DNA of 64,000 nucleotides from VRUE01 sp963732225 (GTDB taxonomy: Bacteria > Actinomycetota > Thermoleophilia > Solirubrobacterales > 70-9). Positions 43,850 to 52,424 of the stretch are shown piece by piece. The position numbers and the translations under genes are program-made. The first letter of the stretch is position 1. Every line of letters begins with the position of its first letter. A model generated the notes under the pieces. It saw only the letters and a program-made list of their open reading frames with translations. It was not told where the DNA came from and did not search any database. The stretch spans positions 496,001-560,000 of the forward strand of contig CAVSYR010000005.1 in assembly GCA_963732225.1 (NCBI GenBank), read 5' to 3'.

Positions 43850-44892
43850 CACCACTCCTTGAAGCGGGTCTCGATCAACGTGTCGGTCGCGCCCGGGTCG
43901 ACCGCCTCGGTGCGCTTGCCCCCGGCCAGCAGGACCGATGCAACGAATACTCGCGCCTCGTCGATCTGCCCGGCGTCGGCAAAGGCGGCGGCAAGGGTTT
44001 TGCCACCCTCGAGGAAGAGGCTGGTGATGCCGCGGCGCCCGAGCTCGGCGAGCGCCGCCTCGATGCCGTCCGCGGCGAGCACTTCCGCGCCCACCGCGCG
44101 CAGAGGCGATGTGTCGACTTCTGGAGCGACGACCACGAGCACCGGCGCCAAGTCGAGGGTCTGGAGCAGCTGGGAATCGAGCGGAAGGCGTGCTTGGCGG
44201 TCGAAGACGACGCGAAGCGGCTGGCGAGCGTTCGGGGCGCGGGCAGTCAGGAGTGGGTCGTCGGTCAGGGCAGTGCCGATGCCGACCGCGATAGCGTCGG
44301 ACTCGGCGCGCCAGCGGTGGACGAGCTCGCGGCTCTGCTCGCTGGAGATCCAGGGCGAGGTTCCGGCGGGCGTCGCGGTCTGGCCGTCGAGCGACATCGC
44401 CAGCTTCAGCGTCACCAAGGGCAGGCCGGTGCGGGCGTGCTTGCGAAAGGGCTGGTTGAGCAACCGCGCCGCGCTCGCCTCCTCACCGGCGGCCAACTCA
44501 ACCTCAACACCGCTGTCACGCAGAATTCCCGGCCCGCGACCGGCCGCCTTCTCGCTGGGATCGTCGGAAGCGACCACAACCCGCACAATTCCCGCCTCCA
44601 GAATCGCCTCGACGCACGGCGGCTGCCTGCCCTGATGCGCACACGGCTCCAGCGTCAAGTACATCGTCGCCCCGGTGGGGTCGTCTCCGCGCGCCGCACA
44701 GTCGGCCAACGCCGCCCGCTCCGCATGCAGATCGCCCAGTTCCGCGTGCCACCCCTCTCCAATCACCTGGCCATCTCGCACCACCACAGCTCCGACGAGA
44801 GGATTAGGACTAACTCGCCCGCGCCCGCCCTCGGCGAGCTCCAGCGCGCGCCGGAGATGCTCGCGATCGGTGCCTGTGAGCTGCGATTTCAT
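43849..44892 (-). CDS. ribD: Bifunctional riboflavin deaminase/reductase RibD
   Basis: A 347-residue enzyme. The deaminase half has the zinc site HAERAALADCAARG and LEPCAHQGRQPPCVEAIL; the reductase half has LVTLKLAMSLDGQTATPAGTSPWISSEQSRELVHRWRAESDAIAVGIGTAL. ATG 44892 (MKSQLTGTDREHL) is used; an ATG at 44916 is in frame but overlaps the palindrome upstream. It heads ribD-ribE-ribBA-ribH. No FMN riboswitch is seen in the 100-bp upstream gap. Confidence 0.95.
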   Translation of the reverse strand: MKSQLTGTDREHLRRALELAEGGRGRVSPNPLVGAVVVRDGQVIGEGWHAELGDLHAERAALADCAARGDDPTGATMYLTLEPCAHQGRQPPCVEAILEAGIVRVVVASDDPSEKAAGRGPGILRDSGVEVELAAGEEASAARLLNQPFRKHARTGLPLVTLKLAMSLDGQTATPAGTSPWISSEQSRELVHRWRAESDAIAVGIGTALTDDPLLTARAPNARQPLRVVFDRQARLPLDSQLLQTLDLAPVLVVVAPEVDTSPLRAVGAEVLAADGIEAALAELGRRGITSLFLEGGKTLAAAFADAGQIDEARVFVASVLLAGGKRTEAVDPGATDTLIETRFKEW

Positions 44893-44898
44893 GCGACC

Positions 44899-44914
44899 GA
44901 TTGACTGGTCAATC
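44899..44914. promoter_or_regulatory. 16-bp palindrome between ribD and the GT2 gene
   Basis: GATTGAC-TG-GTCAATC lies 7 bp upstream of the ribD ATG in a 100-bp divergent gap. It looks like an operator for a dimeric regulator, or a paired promoter element (TTGACT/TTGACC on the two strands). No regulator gene is adjacent. Confidence 0.5.
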
Positions 44915-44992
44915 AACCAAGCTTAGCGGGCAACCTCGGGCTGTCTGTGAGCTTCCTCGCTCCGGGCGCACGGATACCCTGACCGCTCGCCA

Positions 44993-45976
44993 ATGAAGCT
45001 CATTGTCCAGATCCCCTGCCTCAACGAGGAATCCACCCTCCCGGCCACGATCGCCGACATCCCGCGCCAGATCGACGGAATCGACAGCGTCGAGCTCCTG
45101 GTGATCGATGACGGCTCGACCGATCGCACGGTCGCGGTCGCTCGCGAGCACGGGGTCGAGCACGTCGTGCGGCTGACCAACAACAAGGGCCTTGCCGCCG
45201 GCTTCCAGGCTGGCCTCGACGCCTGCCTGAAGCTGGGCGCCGACATGATCGTCAACACCGACGCCGACAACCAGTACAGCGGCGCCGACATCCCCAAGCT
45301 GCTGGCGCCGATTCTTGCCGGTTCGGCCGACATGGTGGTGGGTGATCGCCAGGTCGCCCAGATCGAGCACTTCTCCGGCTCGAAGAAGGGGCTGCAGCGG
45401 CTGGGCAGCTGGGTGGTCAGCCGCCTGGCCGGGACCGAGATCGCCGACACCACCTCGGGCTTTCGCGCCTACAACCGCGAGGCGGCGCTCGGCCTGCTCG
45501 TCGTCGACAACTTCACCTACACGCTGGAGAGCCTGATCCAGGCGGGCAAGATGCTGGTCGCGGTCGACCAGGTTGCGGTCGCGACCAACCCGCAGACGCG
45601 CGAGTCGCGGCTCTTTGACTCGACCGGTGGCTACGTGCGCCGCAACACGCTCTCGATCCTGCGCATCTATGCCCGCTATGAGCCGCTGCGGGTCTTCGCC
45701 AGCGCCGGGCTGGTGGTGGCGATCCTGGCCCTCGCCGCCTGGCTGCCCTTCCTGATCGACTGGATCTTCAACGGCGACAGCACCGGCCACGTGCAGTCGC
45801 TGATCCTCGGTGCCGTTCTCTTCATCGCCGCGATCCAGCTGCTCGCGCTGGGCGTGATCGGCGACCTGCTGGCCGGCCAGCGGGTGATGACCCAGCGCGT
45901 CTACGAGCGCGTGCGCCGGGTCGAGCTGGCGCTTGACGTGCCCCCTTCGCACTACGAGCCCGGCCCGAAACGATGA
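44993..45976 (+). CDS. GT2-family glycosyltransferase with two C-terminal TM helices
   Basis: A 327-residue polyprenyl-phosphate-mannose-synthase-like enzyme. VQIPCLNEESTLPATIADIP, VIDDGSTDRTVAVAREHG, NTDADNQYSGADIPKL (DxD) and GSWVVSRLAGTEIADTTSGFRAYNREAA define the catalytic domain (1-~230). Two helices follow (SAGLVVAILALAAWLPFLI and ILGAVLFIAAIQLLALGVIGD). The lipid acceptor and sugar are unknown. It overlaps the flippase start as ATGA, so the two probably act on the same glycolipid or glycan. Confidence 0.92.
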   Translation: MKLIVQIPCLNEESTLPATIADIPRQIDGIDSVELLVIDDGSTDRTVAVAREHGVEHVVRLTNNKGLAAGFQAGLDACLKLGADMIVNTDADNQYSGADIPKLLAPILAGSADMVVGDRQVAQIEHFSGSKKGLQRLGSWVVSRLAGTEIADTTSGFRAYNREAALGLLVVDNFTYTLESLIQAGKMLVAVDQVAVATNPQTRESRLFDSTGGYVRRNTLSILRIYARYEPLRVFASAGLVVAILALAAWLPFLIDWIFNGDSTGHVQSLILGAVLFIAAIQLLALGVIGDLLAGQRVMTQRVYERVRRVELALDVPPSHYEPGPKR

Positions 45977-47382
45977 GCGGCGGCGCGCCAAACGGCAGCC
46001 CGCCGAGCGCGGGGCAAGGGACCGAGAGCGCTGCCGACTACGGCAAGACCGCGAGCTTTCTGGCGATCGGAGTCGGCCTCACCGGGGTGATCACCTACGT
46101 CTACTTCTTCATCGCCTCGCACGTGCTCTCCAAGCCCGACTACGGACAGATCACCGTGCTCTGGTCGGCCGTCTTCATCACGATCTCGACCCTCTATCGG
46201 CCGATCGAACAGCTGCTCTCACGCAACATCGCCCAGCACACGGTCAAGGGCGAGCCGATCAGCGGCACGATGCGGGTCGCCACGACGATTCAGCTCGGGC
46301 TCTCGCTCACCTTCGCCGTAGTTGCCCTGGCCCTGCGCGGCCCGATCCAGAACGGCGTGCTGGAGGGCAACGAAACCCTCTACTGGGTCTTCTTCGGGGC
46401 GGTCCTCTTCTACGCCGCCAGTTACTTCGCCCGCGGCTTCCTCGCCGGCAGCAAGCGCTTCGGCCTCTTCGTCGCACTGATCCTCTCCGAATCGTGTTTC
46501 CGCACGATCTTCGCGGTGCTGGTCGCGGTCAGCGTGCTCAGCGGCCAGTCGGCGGTCGCAATCGGCATCGTCGCGGCGCCGGCACTCAGCCTGATGGTCG
46601 TCCCCTTCGCCTTCGCTCGCCGCGCCAAGCTCGAGCAGGCCGCGGCGCCGGCGCAACCCGCCAGCGACGAGGACTCATCCGTCTCGATGGCCAAGGGCGG
46701 CGGCTTCGCCGCGGCGGTGCTGGTGATCATGTTCAGCGAACAGGCCTTCCTCAACGCCGGGCCGCTGGTGATCCGCGGCCTCGAGGGCGCCGCCGCCGCC
46801 GGCTTCATCTTCAACGTGCTGATGATCGCGCGAGCGCCGCTACAGCTCTTCCAGGCGGTCTCGACCAGCATCCTCCCCCACCTGACCAGCCTCCACACCA
46901 GCGAGGAGCCGGGCAGCGAGGACGAGTTCCACCGCTCGGTGCGGATGGTGCTGCTCGGCCTGGTCGCCTTCACCGCCCTCGCCCTCCTCTTCATGGCCGC
47001 GGTCGGGCCAAAGGCGATGCAGATCGCCTTCAGCAACAAGTTCACCTACGACCGCGAGGGCCTGCTCCTGGTCACGCTCGGCATGGGCCTTTACCTCGGC
47101 TCGGTCACGGTCAACCAGGCCTGCATCGCCCAGGGCCAGGTGCGCCGCGCCGCGGCCCGCTGGATCACCTGCGCCGCCCTTTTCATCGGCTGGAACTTCG
47201 TGCCCCTGGTCAGCAACGAGTACCGCCGGGTCGAGATCGGCTTCCTGCTCGCCGCCGGCGTCCTCTTCTCGCTCCTCTACTACGTCTACCGCCGCCCGCA
47301 CGAACGGGCCGAGGACGTGCCGATGCCGGGCTCGCCGGAGGAGCTGGAGGCGGAGCTGGCGATGATCGACGAGAACGTCTAG
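45973..47382 (+). CDS. Polysaccharide-type flippase (MATE/Wzx-like membrane protein)
   Basis: A 469-residue integral membrane protein with about 12 hydrophobic segments (for example ASFLAIGVGLTGVITYVYFF at the N-terminus and LLVTLGMGLYLGSVTVN late). It opens with LSKPDYGQITVLWSAVFI, typical of O-antigen/teichuronic flippases of the MOP superfamily. It starts at the ATGA overlap with the glycosyltransferase, which suggests it exports that enzyme's product. Substrate unknown. Confidence 0.85.
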   Translation: MSGGAPNGSPPSAGQGTESAADYGKTASFLAIGVGLTGVITYVYFFIASHVLSKPDYGQITVLWSAVFITISTLYRPIEQLLSRNIAQHTVKGEPISGTMRVATTIQLGLSLTFAVVALALRGPIQNGVLEGNETLYWVFFGAVLFYAASYFARGFLAGSKRFGLFVALILSESCFRTIFAVLVAVSVLSGQSAVAIGIVAAPALSLMVVPFAFARRAKLEQAAAPAQPASDEDSSVSMAKGGGFAAAVLVIMFSEQAFLNAGPLVIRGLEGAAAAGFIFNVLMIARAPLQLFQAVSTSILPHLTSLHTSEEPGSEDEFHRSVRMVLLGLVAFTALALLFMAAVGPKAMQIAFSNKFTYDREGLLLVTLGMGLYLGSVTVNQACIAQGQVRRAAARWITCAALFIGWNFVPLVSNEYRRVEIGFLLAAGVLFSLLYYVYRRPHERAEDVPMPGSPEELEAELAMIDENV

Positions 47383-47404
47383 GGCAGTTCATTAGGGTCC
47401 GTCG

Positions 47405-49204
47405 ATGGGTGGCCACGACGCCGAGCTGATTCTCGTTGCCGGCGCCCTGCTCGCGGCCGGCATCCTCGGCGCCCTGCTCGCCGACCGCATCCGCATCCCC
47501 GGCCTGCTGCTCTTCCTCGGCCTCGGCATGCTGGCCGGCTCGGAGGGGATCGGCGGGATCGAGTTCGACAACGTCGAGCTGGCCCGCACCCTGGGCACGA
47601 TCGCCCTCGTCCTGATCCTCTTCGAGGGTGGCCTGACGGCGGGCTGGGGAGAGATCCGCCCGGTGCTCGGCACCGCCGCCTCGATGGCGACGATCGGCAC
47701 CGCGATCACCGCCTGCGCGGCGGGGCTCGCCGCCCACTGGATCTTCGGCATCAGCGTGCTCGAAGGGATGATCGTCGGCGCCGCGATCGCCGCCACCGAC
47801 TCGGCGGCGATCTTCGCCGTGCTGCGCCGCTCGACCCTTAAAAAGCGGCTGGCGCGCGCGCTCGAGGGCGAGTCGGGGATGAACGACCCGGTCGCGCTGC
47901 TGCTGGTGATCGGCTTCATCGAATGGATCCAGCAACCCGGCTTCGGGCTCGCCGACATGGTCGGCCTGCTGGCGCTCAAACTGGCGATCGGCATCGTGAT
48001 CGGCCTCGCCCTCGGCCGGCTGGCGACGATCGCGCTCGACCGGGCGCAGCTGCCGACCGACGGGATCTACCCGGTGGCGACGATCGCGATTGCCGCCCTC
48101 GCCTTCGGCCTGGCCGAGGTCGCCCACGGCTCGGGCTTCCTCGCCGTCTACCTCACCGCCCTCGCCCTCGGCGCCGCCCGCATCCCGGCCCGGCGCACGA
48201 TCGTCGCCTTCCACGAGGGGGTCGGCTGGGTCGCCCAGATCGGCCTCTTCATCCTGCTCGGCCTACTCGTCTTCCCCAGCTCGCTCGGCGACGTCGCCTG
48301 GCAGAGCCTCGCCCTCTCGGCCGTGCTGATCTTCCTCGCCCGCCCCGTGGCCGCCTTCGTCGCCACCGCCTTCTCGCCGCTCGATCTGCGTGAGCGAACG
48401 ATGTTGGGCTGGGCCGGCCTGCGCGGTGCGACGCCGATCTGGCTCGCCACCTTTCCCGTCGTCGCCGGAGTCGGCAGCGGCGAAGAGCTCTTCGCGATCG
48501 TCTTCTTCGTCGTCGTCACCTCGACCCTGATCCAGGGGGCAAGCTTCGAGCCGCTGGCGAGCCGGCTCGGCCTGACGACCGACGAGCCGGCGCTGCCGCG
48601 ACGACTGCTCGAGTCGGGCCGGATCCGCCGCCTCGGCGGCGACGTCATCTCTTACCGCCTGCGGCCGGGAGCCGCGGCGGCCGGACACCTGGTGCGCGAA
48701 CTCGGCCTGCCGCGCGAGGCGCTGGTCAACGTGATCGTCCGCGACGGCCACGCGATCCCACCGCGCGGCTCGACCGAGGTGCGCGAGGGCGACGAGATCC
48801 ACATCCTCGTCCGCGGCGAGCTGCGCGAGGAGGTCGAGGAGCTGACCAAGCGCTGGCAGGACGGGCCGGTGGGCGTACCGCCGCCGCCCCGCCTGCCCCC
48901 GCGCGGGGCGCCGCAGATCTTCTCGGTCGGGCCTGGCGGCGCGATCGAGGATCCCTCGGCGCCAACCGAGGTCAACGGCATCGCGGTGGTCTCGGTGCTG
49001 CGCAGCCGTCGCGACCACGACAGCGCCCTAGTCGCGCTTGCCGACGGTCGCTATGGGCTCGTTACCGAGGCCGCGGTGGCGGTTGGAGATCGACGCGCCC
49101 TGGCGAATTGGTGCGAGCGCCGGGCCCAGCGCGTAGGGCCCGATGAACCGGCCGAGCAAGCGTGGTGGCAGGAGACGATCGGGGCTTTGATCGCGCGCGG
49201 CTAA
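47405..49204 (+). CDS. Cation/proton antiporter (CPA1, NhaP2-like) with C-terminal TrkA-C domain
   Basis: A 599-residue transporter. About 12 helices include the core ATDSAAIFAVLRRSTLKKRLARALEGESGMNDPVALLLV, which carries the conserved ATDS and GESGMNDP motifs of CPA1 exchangers. A TrkA-C (RCK_C) domain lies near 430-485 (REALVNVIVRDGHAIPPRGSTEVREGDEIHILVRGE), followed by a Pro-rich and a final small domain. The family exchanges K+ or Na+ for H+ with nucleotide gating. Its TAA stop overlaps the stop of convergent rpe. Confidence 0.9.
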   Translation: MGGHDAELILVAGALLAAGILGALLADRIRIPGLLLFLGLGMLAGSEGIGGIEFDNVELARTLGTIALVLILFEGGLTAGWGEIRPVLGTAASMATIGTAITACAAGLAAHWIFGISVLEGMIVGAAIAATDSAAIFAVLRRSTLKKRLARALEGESGMNDPVALLLVIGFIEWIQQPGFGLADMVGLLALKLAIGIVIGLALGRLATIALDRAQLPTDGIYPVATIAIAALAFGLAEVAHGSGFLAVYLTALALGAARIPARRTIVAFHEGVGWVAQIGLFILLGLLVFPSSLGDVAWQSLALSAVLIFLARPVAAFVATAFSPLDLRERTMLGWAGLRGATPIWLATFPVVAGVGSGEELFAIVFFVVVTSTLIQGASFEPLASRLGLTTDEPALPRRLLESGRIRRLGGDVISYRLRPGAAAAGHLVRELGLPREALVNVIVRDGHAIPPRGSTEVREGDEIHILVRGELREEVEELTKRWQDGPVGVPPPPRLPPRGAPQIFSVGPGGAIEDPSAPTEVNGIAVVSVLRSRRDHDSALVALADGRYGLVTEAAVAVGDRRALANWCERRAQRVGPDEPAEQAWWQETIGALIARG

Positions 49205-49887
49205 GTCGCGCCGGCGGCTTTGGCGATCGCGGTGTAGGCGGCGGCCGGGTCGTCAGCGCCGAACACAGCGGAGCCGGCGACGAAGAGTGATGCACCGGCC
49301 TCGGCCACCGAGCCTGCGGTCACGGTGTCGATGCCGCCGTCGACCTCGATCTTGGCTTTGCCGACCAGCGGCACCAGGCGCGAGACCTTGTCGGGAGAGC
49401 CGGGGATGAAGGCCTGGCCGCCCCAGCCCGGGTTGACGGTCATGCAGAGGACGATGTCGGCGAGGTCGCGCAGCTCGGCGACCGCCTCGGCCGGGGTGCC
49501 GGGGTTGAGGGCGATGCCAGCGAGGCAGCCGAGCTCGCGGATCGCGGCGAGGGTGCGGTTGGCGTGCGCGGTGGCCTCGGCGTGGAAGGTGATCGAGTCG
49601 GCGCCGGCCTTGGCGAAGGCCTCGATATGACGCTCGGGCTGCTCAATCATCAGGTGGACGTCGATCGCGCCGCCGGCGGCGTGGACCTGGTCGGCGATCG
49701 CGCCCGCGACCAGCGGCCCGATCGTGATCGGCGGCACGAAGTGGCCGTCCATCACGTCGACGTGAATCACCCGCGCACCGGCGTCGAGCACCTCGCCGAC
49801 CTGCGAGTCGAGCTTGGCGAAGTCGGCCGAGAGGATTGATGGCGCGACCCGCGGCGAGGCGATCAGCTCCAGCATCCGCTCGCTCAT
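49201..49887 (-). CDS. rpe: Ribulose-phosphate 3-epimerase
   Basis: A 228-residue TIM-barrel enzyme of the pentose phosphate pathway. VAPSILSADFAKLDSQVGEVLDAGARVIHVDVMDGHFVPPITIGP contains the catalytic Asp and metal His; DVHLMIEQPERHIEAFAKAGADSITFHAEA, GIALNPGTPAEAV, VNPGWGGQAFIP and VDGGIDTVTA follow. ATG 49887 overlaps the zinc-ribbon gene stop as ATGA. The stop codon (TAG) overlaps that of the antiporter on the other strand at CTAA. Confidence 0.96.
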   Translation of the reverse strand: MSERMLELIASPRVAPSILSADFAKLDSQVGEVLDAGARVIHVDVMDGHFVPPITIGPLVAGAIADQVHAAGGAIDVHLMIEQPERHIEAFAKAGADSITFHAEATAHANRTLAAIRELGCLAGIALNPGTPAEAVAELRDLADIVLCMTVNPGWGGQAFIPGSPDKVSRLVPLVGKAKIEVDGGIDTVTAGSVAEAGASLFVAGSAVFGADDPAAAYTAIAKAAGAT

Positions 49888-50123
49888 ACCGGCCTCAGCA
49901 TCGAGTCGCCGCACATCTGGCAGGTCATGTCCTCGGTCGTGCTCATACGGGCAATCGTCTGGTGTTCACCGCAGTTGGGGCACTGGGAAACGAGCTCGAA
50001 GCGGCGCAGACAGTACACGCAGCGGAAGCGGCCGGGGAGCTGCGTCGGGCGCAGCCAGGGCTCTCCGCAGCCCGGGCAGGCGGCGCGGCACATGATGCTC
50101 TCCCCTTTGCTGGGCTCAGTCAT
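49884..50123 (-). CDS. Small zinc-ribbon protein between rsmB and rpe
   Basis: A 79-residue protein with four CxxC pairs: CPGC, CVYC, CPNC and CQMC, plus an extra Cys after the N-terminus. It would bind two zinc ions as double ribbons. It overlaps rsmB by 8 bp and rpe by 4 bp, so it is embedded in the priA-def-fmt-rsmB-rpe operon. The function is unknown. The longer open frame upstream is a shadow of rsmB. Confidence 0.8.
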   Translation of the reverse strand: MTEPSKGESIMCRAACPGCGEPWLRPTQLPGRFRCVYCLRRFELVSQCPNCGEHQTIARMSTTEDMTCQMCGDSMLRPV

Positions 50124-51441
50124 CCCCACCATCATCGCGCTTCCTGCGGCCGATGAAGAAACCGGTGGTGAGGTCGCGGTCGGGACGCAGCTGGACGCTG
50201 TACTCGGCGTCGATCGCATCCTCGTTCTCACGCTTGGAGATCGTGCAGGTCGAGTAGACCAGCGTGCCGCCCGGGCGCAAGGCCTCCAGGCCCCTTTGCA
50301 GCAGCTTCGATTGCACCTCGACCAAGCGCTCGATCGTCGCCGGTGACTTGCGCCAGCGCGCGTCGGGACGGGAGGCAAGGGCACCGAGATCGGAGCAGGG
50401 CGCGTCAAGCAGCACCCGGTCGAAACCCGGCGCCATGCCGGCCTCGGTGGCGTCGGCCTCGATCACGGTGACGCTGCGCAGGCCCAGGCGCGTCGCCTGG
50501 GCCGCGACCTCCGCCGCTCGCTCCGCATCGCTCTCGACCGAGATCACCTCGCCGCGATCGCCCATCCGCGCGGCGATCTGACCGGTCTTGATGCCGGGAC
50601 CGGCGCAGAGGTCAAGGATGTGCTCGCCGGGCTGGGGATCGAGCACCTCGACCACCGCGGCCGAGCCGCGACTCTGCGGCGTCATCTCCCCCGCCGCGAT
50701 CAATTCCGGCACCAGACCCCCCGTCTGCCCCTCGACCACGATCATCTCGGCCGCAACCAGCGGCCACTCGCTTGCGGTGCGCCTTTTGCTCTCCGTGGGT
50801 GCATAAGGCGCACCGGAAGCGGTTACGCCGGCATCGCGGAGGCGCTCAAGGATTGACTCGGGGGTGGTGCGCAGGGTGTTGACGCGGAAGGCGGCCTCCT
50901 GGGGCTCGTTGCAAGCGGCGAGCAGGGAACGGGCGTCCTCGGGGCCCAGCTCGCGCCACCACATCTGGGCCAGCCAAAGCGGCGCCGAGTGCTTGACCGC
51001 GGCACTCTCCGGGGTCGAGTCGTCGCGCAGGAGCGCCTCGACCAGGGCCTCGCGCTCGCGGCCGACCCGCCGCAGCACCGCGTTGACGAAGCCGGAGGCG
51101 TGTGATGCGCCAGCTCGCTTGACCAGCTCGACCGCCTGGTCGACCGCGGCGTGGTCGGGGGTGCCGTCAGCGAAGAGGAGCTCATAGACACCGAGGCGCA
51201 GGCCTGTCAGCACCGGCGGGTCGATCTCGCGCAGTGGCCGGTCGACGAGCCGCTCGAGCGCAGCGTCGATCGTGCCGCGGCGCTGCACGGCGCCGTAGCT
51301 GAGCCACTGCGCCTGGGCCCGCTCACGGCCCTCGAGACTGGCGGCGTCGGCCGCCTGGCGGAAGGCCAGCTCGGTGTGCGCTTCGCGCTCGAAGGTGGCT
51401 CGAATTGTCTCGAAGGCGAGCTGGCGCGCGGGAGCGATCAT
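50116..51441 (-). CDS. rsmB: 16S rRNA (cytosine967-C5)-methyltransferase RsmB
   Basis: A 441-residue enzyme with an N-terminal NusB-like RNA-binding domain (about 1-140) and a SAM domain: ILDLCAGPGIKTGQIAARMG, RVLLDAPCSDLGALASRPDARW, and the catalytic motif YSTCTISKRENED. The motif IV reads PCSDLG where PCSGLG is usual. ATG 51441; the base of hairpin copy A lies 11 bp upstream, so no ordinary ribosome site is visible. Confidence 0.95.
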   Translation of the reverse strand: MIAPARQLAFETIRATFEREAHTELAFRQAADAASLEGRERAQAQWLSYGAVQRRGTIDAALERLVDRPLREIDPPVLTGLRLGVYELLFADGTPDHAAVDQAVELVKRAGASHASGFVNAVLRRVGREREALVEALLRDDSTPESAAVKHSAPLWLAQMWWRELGPEDARSLLAACNEPQEAAFRVNTLRTTPESILERLRDAGVTASGAPYAPTESKRRTASEWPLVAAEMIVVEGQTGGLVPELIAAGEMTPQSRGSAAVVEVLDPQPGEHILDLCAGPGIKTGQIAARMGDRGEVISVESDAERAAEVAAQATRLGLRSVTVIEADATEAGMAPGFDRVLLDAPCSDLGALASRPDARWRKSPATIERLVEVQSKLLQRGLEALRPGGTLVYSTCTISKRENEDAIDAEYSVQLRPDRDLTTGFFIGRRKRDDGGDD

Positions 51442-51452
51442 GACAATGGATC

Positions 51453-51508
51453 GCGTTCAAATCGCCACGGATCTGAACACCCGGAAGTCACCGTGTCGAT
51501 TTGAACGC
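51453..51508 (-). repeat. Hairpin repeat family Z, copy A
   Basis: Arms GCGTTCAAATCG (51453-51464) and the complement (51497-51508); one C/T mismatch, then CACGG/CCGTG pairs further in. On the minus strand the 20-base loop reads TGACTTCCGGGTGTTCAGAT. It starts at the base after the fmt TGA stop and ends 11 bp before the rsmB start. Confidence 0.88.
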
Positions 51509-52414
51509 TCACAGCTTCGGCAACGAGTGGCCGCGCAGGTAAGCGTCAGCCGCCATCGGCTTGCCCCCCGGCGGCTGCACCAGCTCGAGCCGCAGCGCGC
51601 CGCGGCAGCAGCCGAGCAGCAGCGCCCCCCACTCGGCCTTCACCGCGCCCGTTTTGACACTGACGTCGACGGCGCGGGCGCGCCTCACCCCGAGGCGCTC
51701 GCCGTCGCTCGTCTCCAGGTAGGCGCCGACGTGCGGGGTCAGGGCACGCACGGTGAGGGCGAGCTCGCTCGCTGGTCGGGAAGGGTCGAGGCGGCGCTCC
51801 TCGGCGCTGATCTTCTCGGCGTAGGTCGCCGCCTCCTCGTCCTGCTCGACGAACTCGAGCCGCGAGGAGGCGAGCAGGTCCAGGGCCTGCACCAGGAGGT
51901 CGCCACCGAGGCTCGCCAGCTTCGCCGAGAGCGCCGCGAAGTCATCCTCGGAGCCGATTGAGACCTCCTCGCGCAGGGCAACCGGCCCGGCGTCGAGTCC
52001 CTCGGTGAGCCGCATCACGCAGACGCCGGTGCGCTTCTCGCCGGCCATGATCGCCCGCTCGATCGGCGCGGCGCCGCGCCAGTGCGGCAGCAGCGAGGGA
52101 TGGATGTTGAGCAGCGGCCACTCCGAGAGCAGCGGCTCACGGATCATCTGACCGAAGGCGCAGACGATGACCGCCTCGGGCCGCATGGCCCGGATCCGCG
52201 CCAGCGACTCCTCGTCGTTGACGGCAGCCGTCTGCAGCAGCTCGATGCCGAGCTCCGTCGCGACCTCGGCCGCCGGTGGCGACTGCATGCGGCGACCGCG
52301 ACCCTTGGGTCGGTCGGGCGGGGTGACGACCAGCAGCGGCCGGTGGGTTGAGGTGGCCTGCTTGCGCAGCACTTCGCCGGCGAACTCCGATGTGCCGAGG
52401 TAGACCGTTCTCAC
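51509..52414 (-). CDS. fmt: Methionyl-tRNA formyltransferase
   Basis: A 301-residue enzyme that formylates initiator Met-tRNA. MRTVYLGTSEFAGEVLRK start, VVTPPDRPKGRGRRMQSPP, and the catalytic NIHPSLLPHWRGAAPIERAIMAGE, then GVCVMRLTEGLDAGPVA. The C-terminal OB domain spans about 200-301. It lies between def and rsmB, the standard order. The stop abuts hairpin copy A. Confidence 0.96.
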   Translation of the reverse strand: MRTVYLGTSEFAGEVLRKQATSTHRPLLVVTPPDRPKGRGRRMQSPPAAEVATELGIELLQTAAVNDEESLARIRAMRPEAVIVCAFGQMIREPLLSEWPLLNIHPSLLPHWRGAAPIERAIMAGEKRTGVCVMRLTEGLDAGPVALREEVSIGSEDDFAALSAKLASLGGDLLVQALDLLASSRLEFVEQDEEAATYAEKISAEERRLDPSRPASELALTVRALTPHVGAYLETSDGERLGVRRARAVDVSVKTGAVKAEWGALLLGCCRGALRLELVQPPGGKPMAADAYLRGHSLPKL

Positions 52415-52424
52415 GCGCTAGCGC

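Noticed and set aside
44893..44992. FMN riboswitch ahead of the riboflavin operon
   Set aside because: The gap is only 100 bp and contains no RFN-like conserved blocks; only a short palindrome is present.
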